DNA from: CAYOWQ01 sp964407695
Lineage (GTDB): Bacteria > Planctomycetota > Phycisphaerae > Phycisphaerales > SM1A02
Length of the DNA stretch: 64,000 bases
Direction of reading: 5' to 3'
Assembly (NCBI GenBank): GCA_964407695.1
Contig: CAYOWQ010000003.1
Location: 62,001 to 126,000 of the forward strand
Shown: piece after piece, positions 1-7,934 of the stretch
Numbering within the stretch: position 1 is the first letter of the stretch
Layout of the letters: every line of letters starts with the position of its first letter
Position numbers and translations under genes: made by a program
The notes under the pieces: model-generated
What the model saw: only the letters and a program-made list of their open reading frames with translations
The model's database searches: none
Told to the model about the DNA's origin: nothing

Positions 1-839
1 CCTCGGTCCTCGACGATCTTGTGAACAAGGTCATTGCTCCCGGTGAATCGGTGCCCATGGAGTTGGCGATGGAAACGCCGGCTTCGCCGCTGATCAAGCA
101 AGCGGGCGTCCTGCTCACGGTGACAGGGCACAATAAACCGATCAAGGTTGACATTACATGCGAGGTGACGTTACCGATTCGAGCTGTGCCTCCGTTTATT
201 GATATCCAGCAGACGCCGCTCTCCACCCAGGATGCGTCGAAGTTTCAACCTCGTCCATTGACCGGCGAAATCGTGCTTGAATCCATCGACCACAAGCCGT
301 TCAAGCTCATGTCATCATTGACGAAGGCGATCTGGGCGGACCGGTACGATCCGTCGACTGATCCGCCGCGGAGTTCCTACACGCTGAAGTACGACTTCAG
401 AAACGTGCCATGTTCGGACATTCCGAAGTATGCGGTGCTGGAGACGGACCGTGAGGATTGTCCAGCGCTCGACCTGCGCGTTCGGCATGAGTGTGCGGTG
501 ATCAGTCCGGGGTTCAGCGTTGAGGCATTTGTGGCAGGTGTCGGGCAGGTTTCCCCGGGTGGCTCCGGTGAGTTCGAGATGGTGGTGAAGAAGAAGATGC
601 TGCCGGTGAAAGGCGATCCCAAGCAACGCCAGATGGTGCCCTCGAAGATCAGTGGAGTGACGTCAATGTCCAAGGATTTCACGGTCGCGCTGATCGATGT
701 TCGGGAGGACAAGGAGCACTTCAATACGCGCATCCGGGTCACACCCCGGGAGGGACTGACAGGGCTGTTTTCGGGCCCGGTCGTCTTCTCCGACGGCGCC
801 CTTACCGCGGAAGTGATCGTGTACGGTGTCGTTCGCTGA
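1..839 (+). CDS. Partial DUF1573-like secreted/envelope protein (C-terminal part)
   Basis: The reading frame is open from the window edge, so the start lies outside; the GTG at 21 is an internal Val codon preceded by in-frame S-V-L-D-D-L. About 278 residues are visible. They look like a series of beta-sandwich repeats: hydrophobic strands such as GVLLTVTG and DITCEVTLP, then a later domain with GLTGLFSGPVVF. This resembles the DUF1573/Ig-like periplasmic proteins common in planctomycetes, but no catalytic motif is present. The gene ends 15 bases before the convergent recR. Family placement is inferred from fold-like pattern only; function unknown. Confidence 0.6.
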   Translation, partial: SVLDDLVNKVIAPGESVPMELAMETPASPLIKQAGVLLTVTGHNKPIKVDITCEVTLPIRAVPPFIDIQQTPLSTQDASKFQPRPLTGEIVLESIDHKPFKLMSSLTKAIWADRYDPSTDPPRSSYTLKYDFRNVPCSDIPKYAVLETDREDCPALDLRVRHECAVISPGFSVEAFVAGVGQVSPGGSGEFEMVVKKKMLPVKGDPKQRQMVPSKISGVTSMSKDFTVALIDVREDKEHFNTRIRVTPREGLTGLFSGPVVFSDGALTAEVIVYGVVR

Positions 840-854
840 CGACTCCGGTGAACT

Positions 855-1508
855 TCAGGTTGTCCGTCGGCCCTGCAGGGCATCCGCCAGCACCGCCTTG
901 CTGGCGAATTCGATCTGGCTGCCTGCAGGCAGGCCGCGGGCAAGCCGGGTGACCGTCGCACGTCTGCGGTGAAGTTCATCGGCGAGGTAGAGCGCGGTGG
1001 AATCTCCCTCATGGTCTGGATTGAGTCCAAGGATCACTTCAGCGACGGGCACGCCGCGACAGTTTCGCAACGGATTCTCAACGCGTGTGAACAGCGCTGC
1101 GGCGGTGATTCGATCGGGACCGATTCCGTCGAGCGGGTCGAGTCGGCCGAGCAGGACGTGATATACGCCGCGATACATGCCCGTCTGTTCGAGGCTGATG
1201 AGGTCGCGCGGCTGCTCGACCACGAGAACGATCGACGCCTCGCGGCGGGGATCATCACAGATCGCACAGGTCTCGCGCTCGGTCAGTGTGCAGCAGATGG
1301 AGCAATGCTTCACCTGGCGCTTCACGGCGACCATGGCATCGGCCAGGGCGGTGACTTCATCGCGAGAGGATTTGAGTACGTGAAAAGCGATGCGCTCGGC
1401 ACTGCGTCGACCGATACCCGGAAGGCTCATCAGATGGGAGACCAGCCGAACCACAGCCTCGGGTACGGCGTGGCGCGGGGCGGGCTCAAATTGACTTGAA
1501 TCGGCCAT
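855..1508 (-). CDS. recR: Recombination mediator protein RecR
   Basis: 217 aa, close to the usual 200. RecR works with RecO (and RecF) to load RecA on gapped DNA. An N-terminal helix-hairpin-helix (LPGIGRRSAERIAFHVL, residues 29-45) is followed by a four-cysteine zinc finger (C69-x2-C72-x8-C81-x2-C84) and a Toprim domain that begins with VLVVEQPRDL and contains EVILGLNPDHEGDSTALYL. The C-terminal Walker-B-like segment LARGLPAGSQIEFAS is also present. It is the last gene of the ffs-dnaX-ybaB-recR cluster, the same order as in Bacillus. Confidence 0.97.
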   Translation of the reverse strand: MADSSQFEPAPRHAVPEAVVRLVSHLMSLPGIGRRSAERIAFHVLKSSRDEVTALADAMVAVKRQVKHCSICCTLTERETCAICDDPRREASIVLVVEQPRDLISLEQTGMYRGVYHVLLGRLDPLDGIGPDRITAAALFTRVENPLRNCRGVPVAEVILGLNPDHEGDSTALYLADELHRRRATVTRLARGLPAGSQIEFASKAVLADALQGRRTT

Positions 1509-1563
1509 GGAGGATCGTAGGAATTGCGTTCGCCGCGGTCCGGCGGCGAGGCCGTTGGAGGCA

Positions 1564-1935
1564 TCAGATCAGGTTCTCGAGCATGCCGGGGGGAATCGGG
1601 AGGTCGAGTTCGCGAGCGGCTGAGGTCAGCTCCTTCGTCGTCGCTTCCTGGGCTCGATCGAGGGCCAGATTGACCGCCTCGAGAATAAGGGATTCAGCCA
1701 TCATGCGTGATGATGCGTCGCCCGCCGCCATGCCGGTCAAGACCGACGGCTGGATGGTGAGTTTGGTGAGGCGAAGTTTACCGTTGGCGGTGGCGGTGAC
1801 CGCGCTGCCTCCGGCACTGGCCTGGCAGACGAGATCCGGCAGCCGGGCCTTGACCTCCTCCATTCGTGCCTTGATGCGGGGGAGATCCTTCGCAAGGCCG
1901 GCAAGGCCGGCGAGTCCTTTAAGCTTGTCAAACAT
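1564..1935 (-). CDS. ybaB: YbaB/EbfC family nucleoid-associated protein
   Basis: 123 aa, within the family range. Members form dimers shaped like tweezers that bind DNA and are nearly always encoded between dnaX and recR, as here (31 bases after dnaX, 55 before recR). The protein starts MFDKLKGLAGLAGLAKD, has a charged first helix, then the typical middle motif GSAVTATANGKLRLTKLTI, followed by a long helix ending in the family's proline-rich tail LPIPPGML. The close spacing suggests one transcript with dnaX. Confidence 0.92.
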   Translation of the reverse strand: MFDKLKGLAGLAGLAKDLPRIKARMEEVKARLPDLVCQASAGGSAVTATANGKLRLTKLTIQPSVLTGMAAGDASSRMMAESLILEAVNLALDRAQEATTKELTSAARELDLPIPPGMLENLI

Positions 1936-1966
1936 TCGATGATGGTTTCAAAAAGAGGTTGACGTT

Positions 1967-3673
1967 TCAGTGAGATTCATCGGCTTCGGGAGGCGAACTC
2001 GCGCTTGATCGCTTCGTCGCATCGAGTTCTTCAACGTCGATCACCGTGGCGTTGAGGATGGCGATGGCTTCCTTCACGACCGGGTCGCGCCGAGCCTCCT
2101 CAATCAGTTTTGCCTTGGAGGCCGCGGGCTTGATCGACTCGTCGCGCAGGATTTCAATCTCGACCGGACGATGGACAACCTGACGCACGAGTTCGGCAAT
2201 CCGAGCCGTGTTCGACCGCGTGATCTCAACAAGGCCCGAATCGCGGGTGAGCAGCGAAAGGGTCAGCCTGCCGTTGAGGAAGGACTTGACGCTGAGGTTG
2301 CTGACCATGGCGTGGTCGCGGGGATTACTCTCGGCCCGAGAGACGACGGTGGGCCAGACAGCATCGTCGGGAACGGGATCGGGGCGCCTGGTAACCGCGG
2401 ATGACGCGGAGGCGTCAATCGATATCGGTGCGACGGCGACCGGCACCGATGGCCTATCGACCTGCGGCGGCGCTAGGTCTTTTTTTTTTGCAATCGGCTC
2501 GGCGCGATCTTCAATGGTCCCGGCCAGCAGCGATGGAATGGACGCCAGATGCTCCGCCATGCAAAGCTGCACAACCACGGCATCGAACAGCGCTCGAGCG
2601 GTTGAGGAGAATCGGCAGTTCCTCGATGCGGATTCGCAGACGGCGATCATGTGTACGACCGCGGGGGCGTCGACCCGATCGGCGAGTTCGACAGCCACTC
2701 GGCGCCCTTCCGTCGAGAGTTCGACGAATTCGCTCTCGAGCGCTCCGGCCGCGGCAAACATCAGGCCGCGGAGCTGCTCGATCAGGGCCTCAAGCGCCTG
2801 CTCGACCGAGAATCCCTTGCTGATGAGATCGGCGGCATGGGAGAGGGCAGCCTTGGCGTCCGCATCAATGATCGCGGTGAGAAGCTTGGCCACAATGGTC
2901 TGATCCGGAAGGCCCAGAAGATCCTCGAGCAGTGCGACCGTCAGACCCTCCTTCGCGCCCGCGAGCAGGCGATCAAGGAGGCTGAGGGCGTCGCGCATGG
3001 AGCCGTTGGCCAGGCGGGATACGGTGGAGATCGCTTCATCCTCCGCCGGAATTCCTTCCTTCTTCAGGATCTGCTGCAGATGTGCCGCGATGCGGGAGGC
3101 GGGAATGGCGCGAAAATCAAATCGCTGGCACCGGCTCTGGATTGTGGCAGGCACCTTGTGCGGATCGGTGGTGCACAGGATGAATTTCACATGAGACGGG
3201 GGCTCCTCCATCGTCTTCAACAAGGCGTTGAAGGCCGGCGTGGTGAGCATGTGAACTTCGTCGATGATGTAGATCTTGTAGGGCGAGCGGGCCGGCGCAA
3301 GCCCGGCATTGGCGATGATGGCACGGGCTTCATCGATGCCGCGGTTGCTGGCGCCGTCAATTTCAATGACGTCGATGTCTTCGCCGCGGAGGATGGTCGC
3401 GGCGATGGCATCCTTCTCCGTCTGCTCGTCCGTGGCATTGAGCGCTTTGGCGAAGATTCGAGCCATGGACGTCTTGCCGACACCGCGCGTGCCGCAGAAG
3501 AGATAGGCGTGGGCGGTGCGACCGCGAGCGATGGCATTCTGCAGCGTTCGAGCGATGGCTTCCTGGCCAACGACTTCGTCGAAATCGGTCGATCGATACC
3601 GCCGGGCGAGCACCGTATACGGCTTGGCCTCTGCTTCAGGCGAGGATTGGGTGGATGACGCGCGACGAGCCAT
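1967..3673 (-). CDS. dnaX: DNA polymerase III subunits gamma and tau
   Basis: 568 aa. This is the ATPase of the clamp loader, and the long form (tau) also tethers polymerases at the fork. Walker A is GTRGVGKTS (61-69), Walker B IIDEVHML (about 135-142), sensor 1 is in FILCTTDPHKVP, followed by SRCQRFDF. Domain III ends near residue 370; the rest is a Pro/Ala-rich linker and a short C-terminal domain. The zinc-binding insert of the family (four Cys after the Walker A helix) is absent: residues 79-98 have no Cys. An A10 run at codons 395-398 with a hairpin behind it suggests a shorter gamma product (see separate entry). The start ATG is about 28 bases after the SRP RNA. Confidence 0.97.
   Translation of the reverse strand: MARRASSTQSSPEAEAKPYTVLARRYRSTDFDEVVGQEAIARTLQNAIARGRTAHAYLFCGTRGVGKTSMARIFAKALNATDEQTEKDAIAATILRGEDIDVIEIDGASNRGIDEARAIIANAGLAPARSPYKIYIIDEVHMLTTPAFNALLKTMEEPPSHVKFILCTTDPHKVPATIQSRCQRFDFRAIPASRIAAHLQQILKKEGIPAEDEAISTVSRLANGSMRDALSLLDRLLAGAKEGLTVALLEDLLGLPDQTIVAKLLTAIIDADAKAALSHAADLISKGFSVEQALEALIEQLRGLMFAAAGALESEFVELSTEGRRVAVELADRVDAPAVVHMIAVCESASRNCRFSSTARALFDAVVVQLCMAEHLASIPSLLAGTIEDRAEPIAKKKDLAPPQVDRPSVPVAVAPISIDASASSAVTRRPDPVPDDAVWPTVVSRAESNPRDHAMVSNLSVKSFLNGRLTLSLLTRDSGLVEITRSNTARIAELVRQVVHRPVEIEILRDESIKPAASKAKLIEEARRDPVVKEAIAILNATVIDVEELDATKRSSASSPPEADESH
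2459..2489 (-). promoter_or_regulatory. Predicted slippage/frameshift site in dnaX with downstream hairpin
   Basis: On the coding (minus) strand, ten consecutive A residues (2489-2480) encode the end of Ala395 and Lys396-398. Immediately after comes a hairpin: GACCT (2479-2475), one bulged A, GCG, tetraloop CCGC, CGC, AGGTC (2463-2459), giving 8 base pairs. A -1 shift reaches TAG after eight further codons; a +1 shift reaches TAG after two. The predicted short product is about 400-406 residues, ending just behind domain III as gamma does in E. coli (A AAA AAG ribosomal frameshift) and Thermus (A9 transcriptional slippage). The hairpin lies directly at the run with no spacer, which favours transcriptional slippage over a classical stimulated ribosomal shift. 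Confidence 0.7.
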
Positions 3674-3700
3674 GGTGAGAAAGGAACACGCCGGTGGCAG

Positions 3701-3808
3701 GGAAGACGGCCAGGCACCCGCAGGCTCGGACCACGCCGCTTATGGCTGCTGCGGTCAAGCCCTGACCAGTTTCACGGGTCGCCCGCCCTACGGACCCGGC
3801 CGTCATCC
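3701..3808 (-). ncRNA. ffs: Bacterial small SRP RNA (4.5S type)
   Basis: The minus strand carries the helix-8 signature GGTCAGG (3767-3761), ten bases, then AGCAGCC (3750-3744), with the exact spacing of E. coli 4.5S RNA, preceded by ACCCGTGAA as in many bacterial SRP RNAs. The ends pair: GGA-T-GACGGCCGGGT (3808-3794) with GCCTGGCCGTC-T-TCC (3715-3701), and GCGGGC (3786-3781) pairs with GCCTGC (3725-3720). Length is about 108 nt (E. coli 114). The location just upstream of dnaX matches the scr-dnaX arrangement of Bacillus. The apical segment GCTTGACCGC differs from the usual TCCGGAAGGA; UGAC would fit the URRC loop class. The RNA guides Ffh/FtsY-dependent membrane targeting. Confidence 0.88.
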
Positions 3809-3827
3809 TCGCCACCGGCGGGGTCGC

Positions 3828-3857
3828 ATCGTAGCCGCTGGTTCGCGGAAGGTACAA
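3828..3857 (-). promoter_or_regulatory. Candidate sigma-70 promoter for ffs-dnaX
   Basis: On the minus strand TTGTAC (3857-3852) and TACGAT (3833-3828) are separated by 18 bases, a weak match to TTGACA/TATAAT. Transcription would start near 3821, about a dozen bases before the predicted mature 5' end of the SRP RNA. Position is right, sequence match is modest. Confidence 0.35.
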
Positions 3858-3865
3858 TCAGGGAC

Positions 3866-5143
3866 ATGGCTGAAGAATCAGAAACTCCACTACCTCCGGC
3901 GGAGGGCGAGCCTGCATCGGCGGCGATGGCGCCCGAGCGCACCAGGAGCGGCAGATACTCACCGCCGTCGGTGCTGGCGGCCCAACAGCAGCGGGGGCAT
4001 CGCATCCTGCTGAACGTTGTTCGACTCCTGTTTCTCGTACTCCTGATTTCGGTGACGACTCTGACGGTTTCGGCCGACAGCAAGGTTCGGATCGATGAAG
4101 GCACAATCACCGGGCTCTTCATCGCGACCACCGCGATCGGCGTCATCGTGCTTGTGCTGGATGTCATTACTCCGAACAAGCGGCTCTCCACGGTTTTTGG
4201 AGCCTATGTAGGTGTCTGTGTGGGGCTGATCGGCGCTGTCGCCATTGGAAGCCTGCTCGACGGAATCGTAAGTGCCCTGAACCTGGGGCAGGAGCGTGTC
4301 GGCTTGTATCTCGCGCTTTCCAAGGTCGTGGTCGGCATCATCCTGTGTTACCTGTGCGTCTCGGTGGTGCTGACCACCAAGGACGATTTTCGACTGATTA
4401 TTCCGTATGTGGAATTCGCCAAGCAGGTGCGCGGCGTCCGGCCACTGCTCCTCGATACCTCGGCGTTGATCGACGGCCGTATCAACGAGCTTGGCCTGAC
4501 GGGCTTCCTCGATGCGCCCATTATCGTGCCCCAGTTCGTGATCGACGAGTTGCAGGCGCTGGCGGATTCATCCGACCGGCTGAAACGGGCCCGGGGGCGT
4601 CGCGGGCTTGACATGGTGAGCAAGCTGCAGGCCAATGCATTTGTCGATGTCACCATTGACAATCCGGAGGTAGAAGGTCTATCCGTCGATCGGATGCTGA
4701 TCGAATTGGCCCGGACCCAGCAGCTTCGCATCCTGACCACCGACTACAACCTGCGAAAGGTGGCACAGATTCATGGTGTCGCCGTGCTGAATCTGAACGA
4801 TCTCGCCAATTCGCTGAAGGCGTCGGTGGTGCCCGGGGATCAGATGCAGGTCGCAATCGTGAAGCCGGGTGAGAATGCCAGCCAGGGCGTGGGATACCTT
4901 CCGGATGGGACGATGGTGGTCGTGGAGGATGCGGCCGAGAAAATCGGTGAAACGCTTGAACTGATCGTGACCAATTCGCTCCAAACCAGTGCCGGTCGAA
5001 TGATCTTCGCTCGGATCGAGTCCTTGGATGGCGATCGATCCGGTCCCGATCTCGCCAAGGTGGCCACGCAGCAGCCGCGCTTCACCAAAGCGCCAACTCG
5101 AACTGAACAGTCGCCAAGCGGCCGCAATCCGCGGCGGGGCTGA
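3866..5143 (+). CDS. Membrane-anchored PIN/TRAM domain protein (YacL-like)
   Basis: 425 aa. Four predicted membrane segments lie in residues about 50-170 (for example VVRLLFLVLLISVTTLTV and GVCVGLIGAVAIGSLL). A PIN nuclease-type domain follows: LLLDTSALIDGRI supplies the first acidic residue, VPQFVIDELQ the second, and LTTDYNLRKVA the third. A C-terminal TRAM-like beta barrel (about 325-395) starts at VVPGDQMQVAIVKPG and is expected to bind RNA. The architecture matches Bacillus YacL and relatives, predicted membrane-bound ribonucleases of unclear target. It is transcribed divergently from ffs-dnaX. Confidence 0.88.
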   Translation: MAEESETPLPPAEGEPASAAMAPERTRSGRYSPPSVLAAQQQRGHRILLNVVRLLFLVLLISVTTLTVSADSKVRIDEGTITGLFIATTAIGVIVLVLDVITPNKRLSTVFGAYVGVCVGLIGAVAIGSLLDGIVSALNLGQERVGLYLALSKVVVGIILCYLCVSVVLTTKDDFRLIIPYVEFAKQVRGVRPLLLDTSALIDGRINELGLTGFLDAPIIVPQFVIDELQALADSSDRLKRARGRRGLDMVSKLQANAFVDVTIDNPEVEGLSVDRMLIELARTQQLRILTTDYNLRKVAQIHGVAVLNLNDLANSLKASVVPGDQMQVAIVKPGENASQGVGYLPDGTMVVVEDAAEKIGETLELIVTNSLQTSAGRMIFARIESLDGDRSGPDLAKVATQQPRFTKAPTRTEQSPSGRNPRRG

Positions 5144-5294
5144 GACCGGCAGGACGTGTCCTGCGTCCGACAGGTCAGGATGCCAAATCGGCAGATTCAT
5201 TGGTGTATTGCCCGGTTGCAGGGCCACTGACCATGAATTCCCGTGCCAGGGGGGGGCGACAGGCCTGGCATTGCTCTTGCGCCAAGAATCCACC

Positions 5295-6179
5295 ATGTTT
5301 GGCTGGTTTCGACGTCGTCGTCGCCGCAAACTCGCGGCCGAACCGTTCCCACAAGAGTGGGCGCGGATTTTGAAGCGCAATGTTCGATACTGGTATTGGC
5401 TGAGCCGCGACGAACGAGAACGCTGGAAGAATCTAATTCGCTATTTCGTGGCGGAACGAGAGTTTGAGGGTTGCGGCGGGCAGGAGATTACGGATGAGGT
5501 GAAGGTAACGATCGCCGGTCAGGCCTGTCTGCTGGCACTGGGATTGGATGACGACAATCCGTTTCGAAACGTGACGTCCATCCTTGTGTATCCAAATCAG
5601 TACATCGTGCCTGGCGATGGTGCGATGAGCCCGCTCCAGCGGATCACCGGTCCGATTTCGATGGAGTCTTCGACCATGTTGGGGCAGGCGCATATCAATG
5701 CCGGGGCGGGACGCGGGCCGGTCATCCTTTCGTGGAGTCATACTGTTCAGGGCGGGCGCAATCCGGCCGACGGCTCAAACCTCGTGATTCATGAGTTCGC
5801 ACACAAGCTGGACATGCTTGACGCTGTTGCCGACGGCCTGGCGATACTTGAGGCCCATCGCACCCCGATCGACGGGCCTGATTCCGAGATCCCGCCGGGG
5901 CGTCTCCTCGCCGACGAATACGAGGACCTGCAACGCGAGCTGTCGTGGGGAGCGGTGGCCAATCGAGACCCATCGCGCAGGCCGCTTCTCCGCGCCTATG
6001 CCGGCACGAATCCGGCTGAATTCTTCGCCGTGTCCAGCGAAGTCTTCTTTGAGCGGCCGCTTGACATGCGTGAGGATCGGCCCCGGCTCTATGGCGCGTT
6101 GCAGCGAATCTACAACCAGGACCCGGCGAAGCGGGAGTGGGCGATTCGGTCCGGCCGCGGTGTGAAATCGGGTGATTGA
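5295..6179 (+). CDS. mtfA: MtfA-like zinc-dependent peptidase
   Basis: 294 aa from the ATG at 5295; the frame is open further upstream, but MFGWFRRRRRRK is the usual start of this family (E. coli MtfA is 265 aa). MtfA is a cytosolic gluzincin-like peptidase that in E. coli also binds the repressor Mlc. The zinc motif is in VIHEFAHKLDMLD (HExxH), and a downstream AYAGTNPAEFFAVSSEVFFE supplies the further Glu ligands, as in the related Mop/MtfA fold. The upstream 151 bases (5144-5294) contain nothing recognisable. No Mlc homologue is in the window. Confidence 0.9.
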   Translation: MFGWFRRRRRRKLAAEPFPQEWARILKRNVRYWYWLSRDERERWKNLIRYFVAEREFEGCGGQEITDEVKVTIAGQACLLALGLDDDNPFRNVTSILVYPNQYIVPGDGAMSPLQRITGPISMESSTMLGQAHINAGAGRGPVILSWSHTVQGGRNPADGSNLVIHEFAHKLDMLDAVADGLAILEAHRTPIDGPDSEIPPGRLLADEYEDLQRELSWGAVANRDPSRRPLLRAYAGTNPAEFFAVSSEVFFERPLDMREDRPRLYGALQRIYNQDPAKREWAIRSGRGVKSGD

Positions 6180-6182
6180 CGA

Positions 6183-7097
6183 TCAGGGCTGATCGACGAT
6201 GGCCGCGATGCCGCGGATATCGATATTGTCCGGGAGACCTCGCACCATCGGCGCGAGCGCAGCCGCTTTCTCGTTGTCACCGGCGGCCTTAAACCACTTC
6301 ATGAGATAGGCGGCACAGTCGGCAGCACGATCAGATGTCGGGAATCGATCGATAACATGGCGCCAGTCATCGTGGGCGATGGTGCAGCCGGGTTCGAGAC
6401 AATTCTCCAACTGCCCCAGAATCGTCAGCGCATCATCAGTCATGCCTTGATGATTGTCAGGGTCGTTATGGAGGATTGAGTCGAGCTTCGCAGCCGCGTC
6501 CTCAAGGTTTCCCCGCATCAGCATTGTTCGAATCACATCGAGGGCATTGCCGCCGTCGGATTGCTGTTGGGGAATCATCAAGTCGAAGAGGTGGAAGAAC
6601 GCCGGGGGGTTGAGGCTTCCGGCGTACTGGAAATAGGTTGAACTGCCGTCGAGGGCGACGAAGGCATAGCTGGGCGTCGATCGAAAACCGATCTGCTCCG
6701 CAAGGATCGGCCCTTCCGCGGCACGGGCATTGATTCGCACCCAGACCACATGTTGCGTCAAGTCAGCAAATTCCGGCTGGTTGTAGACCGTGTTCTCCAT
6801 CTTCTTGCAGTGCGGGCAGTCGGGAGATGAAAACTCCACAATCAGGGGAACCTGACGGGACTGTGCATGACTCAGCGCCACGCCGAAGTCGTTCTCGATC
6901 AGCGGGGGCGCTGTTTCGGGAGATCTGGGAACGGTGTCTTTCGATGTCGAATCGGATTCGGTTGATGTGCCGCCGATGTGGACCGGATTGAGCGGGTCGT
7001 TCTGGTCACAGGCCGCAGCGGCCAAGGTGACGAGGACCGTAATCCAGACGAGGATCGACTTGAGGTGGTCTCGTTGAGCGGGAATCTTCGTGTTCAT
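6183..7097 (-). CDS. Thioredoxin-fold lipoprotein
   Basis: 304 aa. The N-terminus has a hydrophobic stretch ending in the lipobox TLAAAAC, so it should be lipid-anchored and face the periplasm. A thioredoxin domain follows (about 70-180) with the active site CPHC in FSSPDCPHCKKME, like the DUF255/thioredoxin_7 family of thiol reductases; the cis-Pro region RSTPSYAFV is also visible. The C-terminal third is helical and TPR-like (LEDAAAKLDSILHNDPDN). It ends four bases from the convergent mtfA stop. Its redox partner is not identifiable here. Confidence 0.8.
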   Translation of the reverse strand: MNTKIPAQRDHLKSILVWITVLVTLAAAACDQNDPLNPVHIGGTSTESDSTSKDTVPRSPETAPPLIENDFGVALSHAQSRQVPLIVEFSSPDCPHCKKMENTVYNQPEFADLTQHVVWVRINARAAEGPILAEQIGFRSTPSYAFVALDGSSTYFQYAGSLNPPAFFHLFDLMIPQQQSDGGNALDVIRTMLMRGNLEDAAAKLDSILHNDPDNHQGMTDDALTILGQLENCLEPGCTIAHDDWRHVIDRFPTSDRAADCAAYLMKWFKAAGDNEKAAALAPMVRGLPDNIDIRGIAAIVDQP

Positions 7098-7187
7098 CGA
7101 CAGCCTGTCCGGTCGAGAATGCCAGAGGACTCATCGACTCGACGAGTTGCGGACTTCAGCGAGTGTCTCCTGGTTCTCGGACCGCCC

Positions 7188-7934
7188 TCAAGAGATCGCG
7201 GCCACGAGATCGTCGAGGTGACCTGGAGTTCGCGTGGAAACCACCACGCTGTCGACACCTGGATTGGCCAGAACGAAACGAAGGGCTTCCGAGGGACCGA
7301 GGCGACCGGAGGCCAGCCCTTTTTTGACGACGATGCCGATTCCGCGGTCGGCGGCCTCGGCGATCAAAGTCTCGTGGAGGCGATCCTCGAGGTGATACTC
7401 CACCATGAGAACATCGGCCCAGGCCATGGCGAGCCGCGCGCCTTCGACAGTTTTTCCGCTGAAGCCGATCGCGCGCACGGTCTGCCGTGCGCGTGCGGTT
7501 TGCAGCGCTTCCGCCGCCGCGGCGTGGTCGTGTTCGATCGCACCACCGTCGGAATGAATGAAGACGAGATCGAGGACTTCGCGCTTCAGCCTCTGCCGGC
7601 TCTGCTCGATGCTGGCGTGAATGGCGGTCGGCGAGAAGTCGTAGTGCGAGCGTCCGTCGACGAATTGCTCGCCCGCCTTGGTGGAGATGACGAGATCGCC
7701 ACGTTGGGCCAGCCAGAGGCCCAGGCGTTCCTCGCTCACGCCGTATGACGGCGCGGTGTCGAAGTATCGAATGCCGAGATCGACGGCGCGAGAGAGAAGA
7801 TGCTGAACCTCATCATCGAAGGGGATCGCATAGGACTCGGCGTATTTGGTCGACTGATTCCGACCAATCTTGAAAGTGCCGAACCCCAGGCGCGAGACAC
7901 TGAGCCCGGTTGTTCCTAGACGTCGGTAAACCAT
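7188..7934 (-). CDS. Aldo/keto reductase
   Basis: 248 aa from the ATG at 7934 (MVYRRLGTTGLSVSRLGFG); an upstream in-frame start at 7952 would add six residues. The family reduces aldehydes and ketones with NADPH in a TIM barrel. The catalytic tetrad is visible: Asp and Tyr in FDTAPSYG, Lys in VISTKAG, and His in FIHSDGG. The protein is somewhat shorter than typical members (about 300). It overlaps the end of the upstream FAD oxidoreductase gene by 19 bases, so the two are probably co-translated and may act on related substrates, which the sequence does not reveal. Confidence 0.88.
   Translation of the reverse strand: MVYRRLGTTGLSVSRLGFGTFKIGRNQSTKYAESYAIPFDDEVQHLLSRAVDLGIRYFDTAPSYGVSEERLGLWLAQRGDLVISTKAGEQFVDGRSHYDFSPTAIHASIEQSRQRLKREVLDLVFIHSDGGAIEHDHAAAAEALQTARARQTVRAIGFSGKTVEGARLAMAWADVLMVEYHLEDRLHETLIAEAADRGIGIVVKKGLASGRLGPSEALRFVLANPGVDSVVVSTRTPGHLDDLVAAIS

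Noticed and set aside
1034..1499. Plus-strand and second minus-strand ORFs inside recR
   Set aside because: Shadow frames of a clear housekeeping gene, with no family pattern.
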